From NCBI RefSeq assembly GCF_002760665.1, contig NZ_PDOB01000003.1, positions 178,876 through 242,875 on the forward strand: a stretch of DNA of 64,000 nucleotides. Direction: 5' to 3'. Below are positions 22,144 to 30,640 of the stretch, piece by piece. Source of the DNA: Massilia psychrophila. GTDB lineage: Bacteria; Pseudomonadota; Gammaproteobacteria; Burkholderiales; Burkholderiaceae_D. Each line of letters begins with the position of its first letter. The first letter of the stretch is position 1. The position numbers were made by a program, and so were the translations under genes. The notes beneath the pieces were generated by a model. It saw nothing but the letters and a program-made list of their open reading frames with translations. It was not told the origin of the DNA and did not search any database.

Positions 22144-22314
22144 ATGACGTCTTTTACTTTGAATACACCGGCTCAATCCTCAAACGTATCGGCCCCAGCC
22201 GTTTCTCTGGTGGCACTGGTTGCCGCGTTCTTCACGCTGAACCTGCGTGAGACGCTCGATCCTTCGTACACCGGCGCCAACGAGGACGCAGCATACTACG
22301 CTTGCGGCCTGTAA
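22144..22314 (+). CDS. Small protein of unknown function (56 residues)
   Basis: MTSFTLNTPAQSS begins a polar Ser/Thr/Asn-rich segment, followed by a hydrophobic stretch (about residues 18-33, VSLVALVAAFFTL). The C-terminus is acidic and ends YYACGL, with the only cysteine three residues from the end. I do not recognise a family. Evidence that it is a gene: a good ribosome-binding site (CAGGAG), a consensus-like promoter 35 bases upstream and a terminator 50 bases downstream. It could be a small membrane-associated protein; a peptide precursor is possible but nothing nearby encodes modifying enzymes. Confidence 0.65.
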   Translation: MTSFTLNTPAQSSNVSAPAVSLVALVAAFFTLNLRETLDPSYTGANEDAAYYACGL

Positions 22315-22365
22315 TTTTTTAGCACCCTCGGCGCGGCTGCGGTACCAAAGCCGCGCGCAACAAAA

Positions 22366-22412
22366 GAACGCACCTGCAAGCCGGATCAATGGCTCTCAGG
22401 TGCGTTTTGTTT
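22366..22412 (+). terminator. Rho-independent terminator of the small ORF
   Basis: ACGCACCTG (22368-22376) pairs with CAGGTGCGT (22397-22405) around a 20-nt loop that contains a further AGCC/GGCT pairing, and TTTGTTTT follows. A second GC hairpin at 22331-22356 without a T-run precedes it. Confidence 0.75.
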
Positions 22413-22552
22413 TAGGTAAGCTGAAAAGATGGACGAAGTGACCGTAGGGCTGGAGCGGGGCGCCACTCGATCCGCAGTTGCTCTGAACGGCAAAGATGGC
22501 ATTGCATCAATGCCGCCGCAGCGCCGGCGCTGCTGAAGGCCGCTGAAGCGCG

Positions 22553-23317
22553 CTAGCCTATCGTCGCAATCACCGGCGCATGGTCGGACGGCTGCTCCCA
22601 TTTGCGCGGGTTACGGTCGATCGCGCATGCGGTGCAGCGCGCCGCCAGCGCCTGTGACAACAGGATATGGTCGATCCGCAGGCCGCGGTTGCGCCGAAAC
22701 GCCAGTTGGCGGTAGTCCCACCAGCTGAACGTCTTGTCAGGCTGCTCGAACATGCGAAATGCATCCGTCAGGCCCAGCGCGGTGAGTTCGCCAAGCGCGG
22801 CACGCTCCTTGTCGGAGCAGTGCAGCTGGCCGGCCCACTCGGCCGGATCGTGGACGTCGCGGTCGTCCGGCGCGATGTTGTAATCGCCCAGGATCGCCAA
22901 CTGCGGATAGCTGCGCATCTCGTCGGCCAGCCACTCGGCCAGCGCCGCCAGCCACGCCAGCTTGTAGGCGTATTTGTCGGAGTCGACCGCTTGCCCGTTC
23001 GGCACATACGCGCACAGGATGCGCACGCCATCGATGGTGGCGGCCAGGATACGCTGCTGCGGATCGTCGAAGCGTGGATTGTTTCTGACGACATCAAGGA
23101 TCGGCAGCTTCGATAAAATCGCCACGCCGTTGTAGGTTTTTTGTCCGCTGAAGGCGACCTGGTAGCCGGCGGCATTGATCTCGGCCACGGGGAACTTGTC
23201 GTCCGTGAGTTTGGTTTCCTGCAGACAGAGCACGTCCACCGGATTTTCTGCCAGCCATTGAAGCAGGTGGGGCAGGCGGACCTTGAGCGAATTAACGTTC
23301 CATGTTGCTAGTTTCAT
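22553..23317 (-). CDS. xthA: Exodeoxyribonuclease III
   Basis: 254 residues beginning MKLATWNVNSLKVRLPHLL. Motifs of the EEP/AP-endonuclease fold appear in order: the Asn in WNVNS, LQETKL (metal-binding Glu), ILGDYNIAPDD (catalytic Asp-Asn) and the C-terminal SDHAPV (Asp-His). It acts on abasic sites and removes 3' blocking groups in DNA repair. The frame is open upstream to 23467, but the conserved family start is at 23317. Confidence 0.95.
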   Translation of the reverse strand: MKLATWNVNSLKVRLPHLLQWLAENPVDVLCLQETKLTDDKFPVAEINAAGYQVAFSGQKTYNGVAILSKLPILDVVRNNPRFDDPQQRILAATIDGVRILCAYVPNGQAVDSDKYAYKLAWLAALAEWLADEMRSYPQLAILGDYNIAPDDRDVHDPAEWAGQLHCSDKERAALGELTALGLTDAFRMFEQPDKTFSWWDYRQLAFRRNRGLRIDHILLSQALAARCTACAIDRNPRKWEQPSDHAPVIATIG

Positions 23318-23766
23318 ATTATTACTTTGGAAAAGTGGCGGCTGGAACGCAGTATTGGGGATCGTTACGTAACGCGCAACAGGACGATTGCTTAAACCTG
23401 CGGCCGAATTAAAAAAATGGCAATCAAGCACTCGCGCTGGTAAGAGCAATTTCGCTACGCCATGCACGCCAAGGGCTAAAACATGTTGTCAAATTGACTC
23501 AGCGGGGCTATATGTGTAGCAAAGTGTAACAAAAGGAAGACAAAATAGAAAAACTAGCCTATTGTTACCGACAGGGAATGAAAAATTGCATTTGTATAAC
23601 GGCTAGTCGTAGTATCATTACATCAACTGTTATCCTTGAAAATCGATAATAGTAACGAGCCCTCGAGACCGGTTTCGCTGCTTGAAATTGCGCCGACAGG
23701 TGGACTGTTTTAAAACGTTGCAGTTCAAAATGTTAAATGCGACTACAGCATTTGTAAAGGATAAAA
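23318..23766. other. 449-base intergenic region, visibly AT-richer
   Basis: No coding sequence is supported here. The right two-thirds are clearly less GC-rich than the surrounding DNA. A sigma70-like pair TTGTCA (23486-23491) and TATATG (23509-23514) with a 17-bp spacer faces the 126-residue gene downstream and would give a leader of about 245 nt. Confidence 0.45.
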
Positions 23767-24147
23767 ATGCGCAATGCATTCGAGGCGTGGGCACAACGCG
23801 ATGGCCACATTGTTCGCCGCCGTGAGGACAAGCCGGAGGAGTACCTGGTGTTTGAAACGCAGCGCCGCTGGGTAATCTGGCAGGCCGCACTGGCGCATGG
23901 CAAGACGGCGGCGGCGGCGCCAAAGTTGCCGGCAGCTAAGCCCGCGCACAAGGAAGTTGCCGCAAGCGCGCAAAAATCCCTGCAGGCGTTGCCCGATGAA
24001 ACGGCGATGCGCAACCGCGTGCTCAATGAAGTGCTTGACGCCTTCAGCGACTTGGACGACGCCGCCGGTATCGAAGGCGCGCTCAAGGTCATCCAGAGCC
24101 TGAAGAAAAAGCAGAAGGCACTGGCGGAAGACAAAGCCGGCAGCTGA
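23767..24147 (+). CDS. Hypothetical protein (126 residues)
   Basis: I do not recognise this protein. Residues 1-45 form a compact basic/aromatic segment (FEAWAQRDGHIVRRRE, then QRRWVIWQAALAHG). It is followed by an Ala/Pro/Lys-rich linker and a C-terminal helical segment with repeated Lys (IQSLKKKQKAL). No membrane segment or signal peptide is seen. Its stop overlaps the start of the DUF1653 gene (TGATG), so the two are probably co-translated. Confidence 0.75.
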   Translation: MRNAFEAWAQRDGHIVRRREDKPEEYLVFETQRRWVIWQAALAHGKTAAAAPKLPAAKPAHKEVAASAQKSLQALPDETAMRNRVLNEVLDAFSDLDDAAGIEGALKVIQSLKKKQKALAEDKAGS

Positions 24148-24335
24148 TGCAGTACCGGCATTACAAGGGCGGCCTGTACGAGCTGGTCTGCATGGCCACG
24201 CTCGAAGCGGACCTGTCCGACATGGTGGTCTACCGCGCGGCCGACGGTTCGATCTGGACCCGGCCCAAACAAGCATTTTTCCAGCTCGTCGAGGTCGATG
24301 GCGAACTGGTACCGCGCTTCGCGCCGGTGGACTGA
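24147..24335 (+). CDS. DUF1653 domain protein
   Basis: 62 residues: YRHYKGGLYELVCMATLEAD, then VVYRAADGSIWTRPKQAFF. This is the typical short DUF1653 layout (Y-x-H-[YF]-K-G at the start, a YRxxDGxxWxRP motif and a terminal F-E/Q segment). Biochemical function is unknown. It is coupled to the 126-residue protein upstream by a TGATG overlap. Confidence 0.88.
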   Translation: MQYRHYKGGLYELVCMATLEADLSDMVVYRAADGSIWTRPKQAFFQLVEVDGELVPRFAPVD

Positions 24336-24392
24336 TTGCCCCGCCTGGCGGCGCCTCCTTCCTCGTTCTTTTCCTTTATCCGCGGGATTTTC

Positions 24393-24866
24393 ATGCAACT
24401 GACAAAGGCAGTATTGGGTGTGATTTTATCGGCCGCCGCCTGGTGCGTATCGGCTGAAACCATCGGTTCCGTCGATACCGCCTTTAAACTGATCGGCCCC
24501 GATCACAAGGTCGTCGTCGAAGTGTTCGACGATCCGAAAGTGGCGGGCGTCAGTTGCTACCTGTCGCGCGCGAAGACCGGCGGCATCAAGGGCGCCATTG
24601 GCGTGGCCGAAGACAAGGCCGAGTCCTCGGTCGCCTGCCGCCAGGTCGGCGCGCTGTCGTTTACCGGCCAGGTGCCGCGCCAGGAGGAGGTGTTTTCCGA
24701 GCGCGCCTCGATCTTCTTCAAGCACGTGCGGGTGGTGCGGATGGTCGACGCCAAGCGCAACGCGCTGGTCTACCTGGTGTATTCGGACCGCCTGATCGAC
24801 GGCAGCCCGAAAAACAGCGTGACGGCGGTGCCGGTGCCGGCCAACCAGCCGATTCCGCTTAAATAA
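24393..24866 (+). CDS. creA: CreA family periplasmic protein
   Basis: 157 residues with an N-terminal signal peptide (MQLTKAVLGVILSAAAWCVSA) and the family segments IGSVDTAFKLIGPDHKVVVEVFDDPKVAGVSCYLSRA and SIFFKHVRVVRMVDAKRNALVYLVYSDRL. CreA proteins are widespread exported proteins whose role is not established. An ATG-start frame from 24336 would add a poorly matching leader. Confidence 0.9.
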   Translation: MQLTKAVLGVILSAAAWCVSAETIGSVDTAFKLIGPDHKVVVEVFDDPKVAGVSCYLSRAKTGGIKGAIGVAEDKAESSVACRQVGALSFTGQVPRQEEVFSERASIFFKHVRVVRMVDAKRNALVYLVYSDRLIDGSPKNSVTAVPVPANQPIPLK

Positions 24867-24902
24867 CGGCTTACTCGCTTGGCTAATCAAAGGACCGAAA
24901 CC

Positions 24903-25367
24903 ATGTCCTCGACACTGCGCTTGAAAATCGCAGCCGCGGCGTCGCTGCTGGCCGTCATGGCGCTTCAGGGCTGCGCCACGCTGACCGGCTCGGACCAGCA
25001 GGAGGTGGCGGTGCACGCCATCCTCGATCACCGTGAAGTGAGCGGCGTCGGCTGCGTGCTGTCGAATCCGGCAGGGCGCTGGTTCGTGACGGCGCCCGGC
25101 CTGGTGACGATCCGGAAAAGTAAGGATCCACTTGCCATCGACTGCAAAAAAGACGGCGTCGGCGCCGCGCGCGAAGTCGTCGCCTCGCAGTTCGGCATCG
25201 GCAAGTTGATCGGCAACGCCGTTGTCAGCGCGGGGCTGGGCTATTTCGTCGACCGCCGTTCGGGCGCGGGATTCGATTATCCCGCGACCTTGACGGTGAT
25301 GATGCGGCCTTTGTCGGCCGCGCCCACAGCGGCGACGGAACAGGGCGCCAGCACCCCGGTTTATTAA
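24903..25367 (+). CDS. Putative lipoprotein (154 residues)
   Basis: The N-terminus is a lipoprotein signal with lipobox LQGC (Cys at residue 23). The mature part has a segment resembling SGVGCVLSNPAGRWFVTAPG and a glycine-rich hydrophobic patch (GKLIGNAVVSAGLGYFVD) that might touch or enter a membrane. I do not recognise a characterised family. It follows creA by 36 bases on the same strand and converges with pepA. Confidence 0.8.
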   Translation: MSSTLRLKIAAAASLLAVMALQGCATLTGSDQQEVAVHAILDHREVSGVGCVLSNPAGRWFVTAPGLVTIRKSKDPLAIDCKKDGVGAAREVVASQFGIGKLIGNAVVSAGLGYFVDRRSGAGFDYPATLTVMMRPLSAAPTAATEQGASTPVY

Positions 25368-25395
25368 AAACAGGGGGTGGGCCGGGCTTGCGCCA

Positions 25396-26892
25396 TCAGA
25401 CCCGGTTGATCAGGAAAGTCGTCAACAGCGGTACCGGACGCCCGGTCGCACCCTTGGCGCTGCCTGACTTCCAGGCGGTGCCGGCGATGTCGAGGTGGGC
25501 CCAGGTGTACTTGCGGGTGAAGTTTTCGAGGAAGCAGGCAGCGGTGGCGCTGCCGCCGCCCGGCGTGCCGATGTTGCCCAGGTCGGCGAAGTTCGACTTG
25601 AGCTGCTCGTTGTACGCTTCTTCGACCGGCAGGCGCCATGCGGTGTCGCCGGCTTGCTTGCCGGCGATGAGCAGTTCCGCGGCCAGCGCGTCGTGGGCGG
25701 CGTCGGCGCGGGTAAACAGGCCGCTGTTGTGGTGGCCGAGCGCGACGATGCAGGCGCCGGTCAGGGTAGCGATGTCGATCACCGCGGCCGGCTTGAAGCG
25801 CTCGCAATAGGTCAGCGCGTCGCACAGCACCAGGCGGCCTTCAGCGTCAGTGTTGAGCACCTCGATCGTGAGGCCGTTCATCGACGTGACGATGTCGCCC
25901 GGCTTGGTGGCGCGGCCCGACGGCATGTTCTCGCAGGCGGCGATCACGCCGATCACATTAAGCTTCAGGTCCAACTCGCCGATCGCGCGGAAGGTGCCCA
26001 GCACCGAGGCGGCGCCGCACATGTCGTACTTCATCTCATCCATAGCCGCACCCGGCTTGAGCGAAATGCCGCCGGTGTCGAAGGTGATGCCCTTGCCGAC
26101 CAGGACCACCGGCGCGTCTTTCGACTTGCCGCCGTTGTGCTTGAGGACGATGAACTTCGGCGGCTCCTCGCTGCCGTTGGTGACCGACAGGAAGCTACCC
26201 ATCTTGAGCGCTTCGAGCTGCTTGCGGTCGAGGACCTCGACGTCGAAATCGTAGTCCTTGGCGAGCTTTTTGGCTGTGTTGGCCAGGTAAGTCGGGGTGC
26301 AGACGTTGGCCGACAGGTTGCCCAGCTCTTTTGTGAGGTCCATGCCGTTGGCAATCGCCTGGGCCTCGGCCAGCGCGGTCTTGATGTGGTTGTCGACGGC
26401 GGCCGCTGCCAGCGTGACCTTGCGCACGCCGGCCGGGACCGGATCTTTCTTGCTCTTTTGGGCGTCGGTGCGAAATTCGCTCTCGTGGGCGGCGCAGACG
26501 ACGGCGCGCACGGCCCACGCCAGGTCGCGTTGTTTCACGTCTTGCATCGGTAATGCGATAATGGCGTCGGCAGCGCCCAATTGCGAGAATGCCTTGAAGG
26601 TCGCGGCGACCGCCGTGGCGAAGCTTTTTTCGCTGATTGCTTCGTCGGCGCCGAGGCCAACGAGCAGCACGCGCGCCGCCTGGGCGCCACTGGCGCCGCG
26701 CAGCAGCAAGGTGGAGCCTGGTTTTCCGGTGATGTCTCCGGACTTGAGCGCAGCCGTGATTTCACCACCTTGATCGAAGGCTTTGGCGGCCTGCGACAGT
26801 TTTTTGTTTTCAAATACCGCAACTGCGACACAGCCAGTTTTGGCTGACGCGATGGTGTTTTTTGTGTCGAATGCTTTTATGCTAAAGTCCAT
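25396..26892 (-). CDS. pepA: Leucyl aminopeptidase
   Basis: 498 residues, typical of the M17 family. Metal-binding and active-site segments are [17 protein letters not shown] (Lys and Asp ligands) and the family signature [10 protein letters not shown]. It is a cytoplasmic hexameric zinc/manganese exopeptidase; in E. coli the same protein also binds DNA for cer recombination. It is divergent from lptF with 57 bases between their start codons. Confidence 0.97.
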   Translation of the reverse strand: MDFSIKAFDTKNTIASAKTGCVAVAVFENKKLSQAAKAFDQGGEITAALKSGDITGKPGSTLLLRGASGAQAARVLLVGLGADEAISEKSFATAVAATFKAFSQLGAADAIIALPMQDVKQRDLAWAVRAVVCAAHESEFRTDAQKSKKDPVPAGVRKVTLAAAAVDNHIKTALAEAQAIANGMDLTKELGNLSANVCTPTYLANTAKKLAKDYDFDVEVLDRKQLEALKMGSFLSVTNGSEEPPKFIVLKHNGGKSKDAPVVLVGKGITFDTGGISLKPGAAMDEMKYDMCGAASVLGTFRAIGELDLKLNVIGVIAACENMPSGRATKPGDIVTSMNGLTIEVLNTDAEGRLVLCDALTYCERFKPAAVIDIATLTGACIVALGHHNSGLFTRADAAHDALAAELLIAGKQAGDTAWRLPVEEAYNEQLKSNFADLGNIGTPGGGSATAACFLENFTRKYTWAHLDIAGTAWKSGSAKGATGRPVPLLTTFLINRV

Positions 26893-26949
26893 TTGATTCT
26901 CCGTTTCGTTTGTGACGCGCTCTGCCTAACCTGTGATTATAACTTTCGA

Positions 26950-28080
26950 ATGATCTTCCAACGCGCCCTTCGACGGGAACTGGCCAGTTCTGCCGGCGCC
27001 ACCTTCACGGTGCTGTTTTCAATCCTTGTCACCTGGACCCTGATTACCATCCTCGGCCGCGCCGCCGGCGGCAAAGTAGCCTCCGGCGACGTCGTCGCGT
27101 TGCTGGTCTTTGCAGTGCTGAATTATCTGCCAACTATCCTGATCCTCACCAGCTTTATTTCGGTGCTGATGGTCGTCACGCGCAGCTACCGCGATTCCGA
27201 AATGGTGGTCTGGTTCGCCTCCGGCCAGTCGCTGGTGCGCTGGGTCTATCCGGTGCTCACGTTCGGGCTGCCGCTGGTGCTGGTGACCGGCGCCCTGAGC
27301 CTGTTCGCCAACCCTTGGGCCAACATGAAAAGCACGGAGTTCAAACAGCGCTTCGAGAAGCGCGAAGACCTCAAGCGCGTCTCGCCTGGCCAGTTCATGG
27401 AGTCGGTCTCCTCCAACCGGGTGTTTTTCGTCGAAGGCAGCGCCGTCGGCTCGAACGTGGTGCAGAACGTCTTCGTCAACACCGTCGAAAAGAACGGCAA
27501 TACGGTGGTGGTGGCGAAAGAGGGCGTGATCGAGGCCGATCCCAAGGGTGGCCAGTTCCTGGTGCTGAAAAACGGCCGGCGCTACCAGGGGGTGCCGGGC
27601 CAGGCCGATTTCCAGTCGATGGAGTTTGAACGCTACAGCATGCGGGTGACCACCCGGGTGCCGGTGCTGGGCGCCGACATGCCGGTCGCCTCGCTGTCGA
27701 CGGCGGCGCTGCTGGCCGCGCCGAACCGCTATGCGCTGGCCGAGCTGCTATGGCGCATCGCGTCGCCCATCATGTGCCTGGTGCTGCTGCTGCTGGCCAT
27801 TCCGCTCGGCTTCGTCAATCCGCGCGCCGGCAGTTCGGCCAACCTGATTTTGGCGATGCTGATCTTCATCACCTACAGTAACCTGGTCAAGCTGACCGAA
27901 GCGAGCGTCAAGCAGGGCAATGCCGGCTTCGGCGCCGCCTGGTGGCCGCTGCACCTGCTGGTGGCGCTAGGCGTGCTGGCGTTGTTCGCCTGGCGCCTGA
28001 ACGTCAATCACCGCTACCATCCGCTGGTGCTGCTGAACGGATTGAAACGGCGCCGCGCGTCGCGTGAGGCGATTGCCTGA
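26950..28080 (+). CDS. lptF: LPS export ABC permease LptF
   Basis: 376 residues from MIFQRALRRELASSAGATF. Three transmembrane helices precede and three follow a periplasmic jellyroll domain, as in the YjgP/YjgQ family. With LptG and the ATPase LptB it extracts LPS from the inner membrane. The frame extends upstream to 26893, but the chosen ATG matches the family start and leaves the leader for a promoter. The stop overlaps the lptG start (TGATG). Confidence 0.94.
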   Translation: MIFQRALRRELASSAGATFTVLFSILVTWTLITILGRAAGGKVASGDVVALLVFAVLNYLPTILILTSFISVLMVVTRSYRDSEMVVWFASGQSLVRWVYPVLTFGLPLVLVTGALSLFANPWANMKSTEFKQRFEKREDLKRVSPGQFMESVSSNRVFFVEGSAVGSNVVQNVFVNTVEKNGNTVVVAKEGVIEADPKGGQFLVLKNGRRYQGVPGQADFQSMEFERYSMRVTTRVPVLGADMPVASLSTAALLAAPNRYALAELLWRIASPIMCLVLLLLAIPLGFVNPRAGSSANLILAMLIFITYSNLVKLTEASVKQGNAGFGAAWWPLHLLVALGVLALFAWRLNVNHRYHPLVLLNGLKRRRASREAIA

Positions 28081-29264
28081 TGAAAATTCTTCAACGTTAT
28101 TTCGCCGTCAATATCGCGCAGGCGGTATTTTTCGTGCTGGTCGCGCTGCTGTCGCTGACCGCCTTCATGGACCTGACGGGCGAGCTAGGGGCGGTCGGCC
28201 AGGGCGGCTACATGATCCAGCACGCTTTCCTGTATGTGCTGATGCTGCTGCCGGGGCACGTCTATGAAGTGATGCCGATGGCGGCGCTGATCGGCACCAT
28301 CTTCACGATGGCCCAATTTGCCGCCAGCTCCGAGTTCACCATCATGCGCGCCTCGAGCATGTCGACCCGGATGGCGGCGTGGATGGTCTTCAGGGTCGCC
28401 ATCGTGTTCGTGCTGATCACCTTCGTGTTCGGCGAACTGATCACGCCGCGCACGGCGCCGCTGGCCGAACGGCTCAAACTGAGCGCGAAAGGCACGGCCG
28501 TGTCGCAGGAATTCCGCTCGGGGATGTGGACCAAGGATATCGTACGCAGCGATGGCGTACGCGGGCCGGTGACCGGCTCGCGTTTCTTCAACGTGCGCCA
28601 GTTCCGCGCCGATGGCCAACTGGTGGGCGTGAACCTGTACGAGTTCGACACCAACTTCCGCCTGCGCTCCTTGATCACCGCCGCCAGTGCCACCTTCGAG
28701 GGCAACAATACGTGGCGGCTGGCCGACGTCACCGAAACGCTGTTTTCGAACAGCCGCGTGCTGCCGCCCCCCGGCCAGCAAGTGCCGAAGGGAGAACGGG
28801 TGCAGAACACGTTCGGCCAGGAGACCAGCGCGGTGGCGACGCGCAAGCTGGCGAGCATGGACCTGATCTCCGAAATCACGCCGAAAATCCTGTCGGTGTC
28901 GTCCTCCGACCCGGACCGCATGTCGGCCAACGAGCTGGCGGTGTACACCCGCCACCTGGCCGAAAACAAGCAGGGGGCCGACCGCTTCAAGATCGCGTTC
29001 TGGAAGAAGCTGATCGACCCGCTGGCCATTTTCGTACTTATGGCGCTGGCGCTGCCGTTCGCCTATCTGCACTCGCGCAGCGGCGGCATCAGCCTCAAGA
29101 TTTTCATTGGCATTATGATTGGAGTGAGCTTTATGTTGATCAATACGCTGTTCTCGCATCTCGGCCTGCTCTCGACCTGGCCGCCGTTCTTCACCGCAAT
29201 CGCCCCCAGCCTGCTGTTCCTGGCGCTGGCGCTGGGCGCATTGTGGTGGGTGGAGCGGCACTGA
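28080..29264 (+). CDS. lptG: LPS export ABC permease LptG
   Basis: 394 residues starting MKILQRYFAVNIAQAVFFVL, with six transmembrane helices around a periplasmic domain. The family segment LPGHVYEVMPMAALIGTIF is present. It is about 30 residues longer than E. coli LptG. It is coupled to lptF by TGATG and to cbiX downstream by TGATG. LptG pairs with LptF in the inner-membrane LPS export complex. Confidence 0.94.
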   Translation: MKILQRYFAVNIAQAVFFVLVALLSLTAFMDLTGELGAVGQGGYMIQHAFLYVLMLLPGHVYEVMPMAALIGTIFTMAQFAASSEFTIMRASSMSTRMAAWMVFRVAIVFVLITFVFGELITPRTAPLAERLKLSAKGTAVSQEFRSGMWTKDIVRSDGVRGPVTGSRFFNVRQFRADGQLVGVNLYEFDTNFRLRSLITAASATFEGNNTWRLADVTETLFSNSRVLPPPGQQVPKGERVQNTFGQETSAVATRKLASMDLISEITPKILSVSSSDPDRMSANELAVYTRHLAENKQGADRFKIAFWKKLIDPLAIFVLMALALPFAYLHSRSGGISLKIFIGIMIGVSFMLINTLFSHLGLLSTWPPFFTAIAPSLLFLALALGALWWVERH

Positions 29265-29635
29265 TGGGCACGCGCGCGCTGGTCCTTTTCGCGCACGGCG
29301 CCCGTGCAGCCTCGTGGGCAACGCCGTTCGAACGCTTGCGCGACCTCACGGCGGCGCGGTTGCCGCAAGTGCCGGTCTCACTGGCCTTTCTCGAACTGAT
29401 GGAGCCGCGCCTGCCGGCCGAGGTGGCGCAGCTGGCGTCCGGCGGTGTCGACGACATTACCGTGGTGCCGGTTTTCCTGGGCCAGGGCGGCCATCTGCTG
29501 CGCGACCTGCCGTTACTGGTGGCGCAGCTGAAGATCGATCATCCGGGTGTTGCCATCAAGGTCGTCGGCGCGGTGGGCGAAGACCCGGCGGTATTGGATG
29601 CGATGACCGCGTACTGTGTAGCTTCGCTGACGTGA
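29264..29635 (+). CDS. cbiX: Small CbiX/SirB-type sirohydrochlorin chelatase
   Basis: 123 residues, a single chelatase domain as in archaeal CbiX-S and half the size of SirB. Motifs: LVLFAHGAR with the metal-ligand His near the N-terminus, VSLAFLELMEP, and FLGQGGHLLRDLP with a second His. Inserts a divalent metal into sirohydrochlorin; iron would give siroheme. The start overlaps the lptG stop, but a functional link is more plausible with cobA and cysI about 1-6 kb away. Metal specificity cannot be read from the sequence. Confidence 0.85.
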   Translation: MGTRALVLFAHGARAASWATPFERLRDLTAARLPQVPVSLAFLELMEPRLPAEVAQLASGGVDDITVVPVFLGQGGHLLRDLPLLVAQLKIDHPGVAIKVVGAVGEDPAVLDAMTAYCVASLT

Positions 29636-29638
29636 TGC

Positions 29639-30193
29639 TCAGAGCCTGCGCGGCGCTGCCGGCGGCAGCAGCGACAGCAGGCCCTTCATCGCATACACGA
29701 CGATCAGCGTGCCGGCCAGGTCGCCGACGAACATGACGACGAAGCCGTGCAGCAGGTCGCCGCTGTCGCCATGCACGGCGAACCAGACGTGATGCAGCAG
29801 CGGGCTGGCGACCGAATACAGCACAATGCACACAAGCAGCCGGGCAGGCGACAGGTTGGTGAGCGAAGCGCGCAAGCCGAACGCCTGCTGCGCGAGGCGG
29901 TTGGCGATCCAGGGCGCGGCCGCGGCCAGCACGCCGCCCATGAAGGAGCGCAGGTAATCGTCCGGGAAAAAATAGAAGAAGCACACCAGCCATGAAATGA
30001 GCAGCAAGCCGAGCGCGCCGGCGTTACCGAACAACAGCACGCACAGCAGGCGCATGCCGGCCGGCAGATAGATCCAGTTGATGCCGGGGACGAATTCGAG
30101 CCTGGTGAACAGCCATTCGTTTACCGCGATCGTGGTCACGAAAGCGAGCATGGTGGCGCCAACCATGGCGGCCTGAAAGCGCAAGTGCTTCAT
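29639..30193 (-). CDS. MASE1-like integral membrane protein, unknown function
   Basis: 184 residues with about five to six predicted hydrophobic helices and almost no soluble part. Segments such as GINWIYLPAGMRLLCVLLFG resemble membrane sensor domains of the MASE1 type, usually attached to kinases or GGDEF domains, but here the domain stands alone. It is divergent from a MarR-like regulator whose start lies 72 bases away, which suggests local control. It converges on cbiX with three bases between stops. The MASE1 relation is a resemblance, not a firm call. Confidence 0.65.
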   Translation of the reverse strand: MKHLRFQAAMVGATMLAFVTTIAVNEWLFTRLEFVPGINWIYLPAGMRLLCVLLFGNAGALGLLLISWLVCFFYFFPDDYLRSFMGGVLAAAAPWIANRLAQQAFGLRASLTNLSPARLLVCIVLYSVASPLLHHVWFAVHGDSGDLLHGFVVMFVGDLAGTLIVVYAMKGLLSLLPPAAPRRL

Positions 30194-30265
30194 AAAGGCA
30201 TCGCTTCATATAGGTTAGAATTACGTTAAATATCACACAGCTGGCGACCGGCCAATTTGAAATCA

Positions 30266-30622
30266 ATGACAAAGTCACTTGTACGGCCTGCCGACATCTA
30301 CCTGCGCTTCCTGCAACTTGCCGAAGCGCTCCGGGGCCTGCCCTCGTTGCCGGTACTCGATCCGCTTGAAGAGCGCATCCTTGCATTTGTTGCGGTCAAT
30401 GCGCAAGCACGGGATCGGCTGTCGGTACGCGACATGATGGCGAAAGCCGAATTCGGCTCGCCGGCGACGGTCCACAGCCGCCTCAAGTCGATGCGCGAAA
30501 AAGGCTGGCTGATGCTGGCCGATACCGACGACACACGCCGCAAGCAGGTCGAACTGACACAGGCGGCGCTGCTGCATTTCGATAAGCTGTCGACCTGCCT
30601 GGTGAATGCCGCCAGGGGATAA
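30266..30622 (+). CDS. MarR/winged-helix transcriptional regulator
   Basis: 118 residues from ATG 30266. A winged helix-turn-helix is visible: DRLSVRDMMAKAEFGSPATVHSRLKSMREKGWLMLADTDDTRRKQVELT, with the recognition helix around SPATVHSRLKSM and the wing ending in the RRKQVELT strand. MarR-like regulators bind palindromes near their own and divergent genes; the divergent partner here is the small membrane protein. An alternative TTG start three codons upstream is possible. The ligand is unknown. Confidence 0.8.
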   Translation: MTKSLVRPADIYLRFLQLAEALRGLPSLPVLDPLEERILAFVAVNAQARDRLSVRDMMAKAEFGSPATVHSRLKSMREKGWLMLADTDDTRRKQVELTQAALLHFDKLSTCLVNAARG

Positions 30623-30640
30623 GTATCCCGACGTACCGAT

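Noticed and set aside
22498..22514. Palindrome GGCATTG-CAT-CAATGCC as an xthA terminator
   Set aside because: The loop is only three bases, the stem is short and no proper T-run follows on the minus strand.
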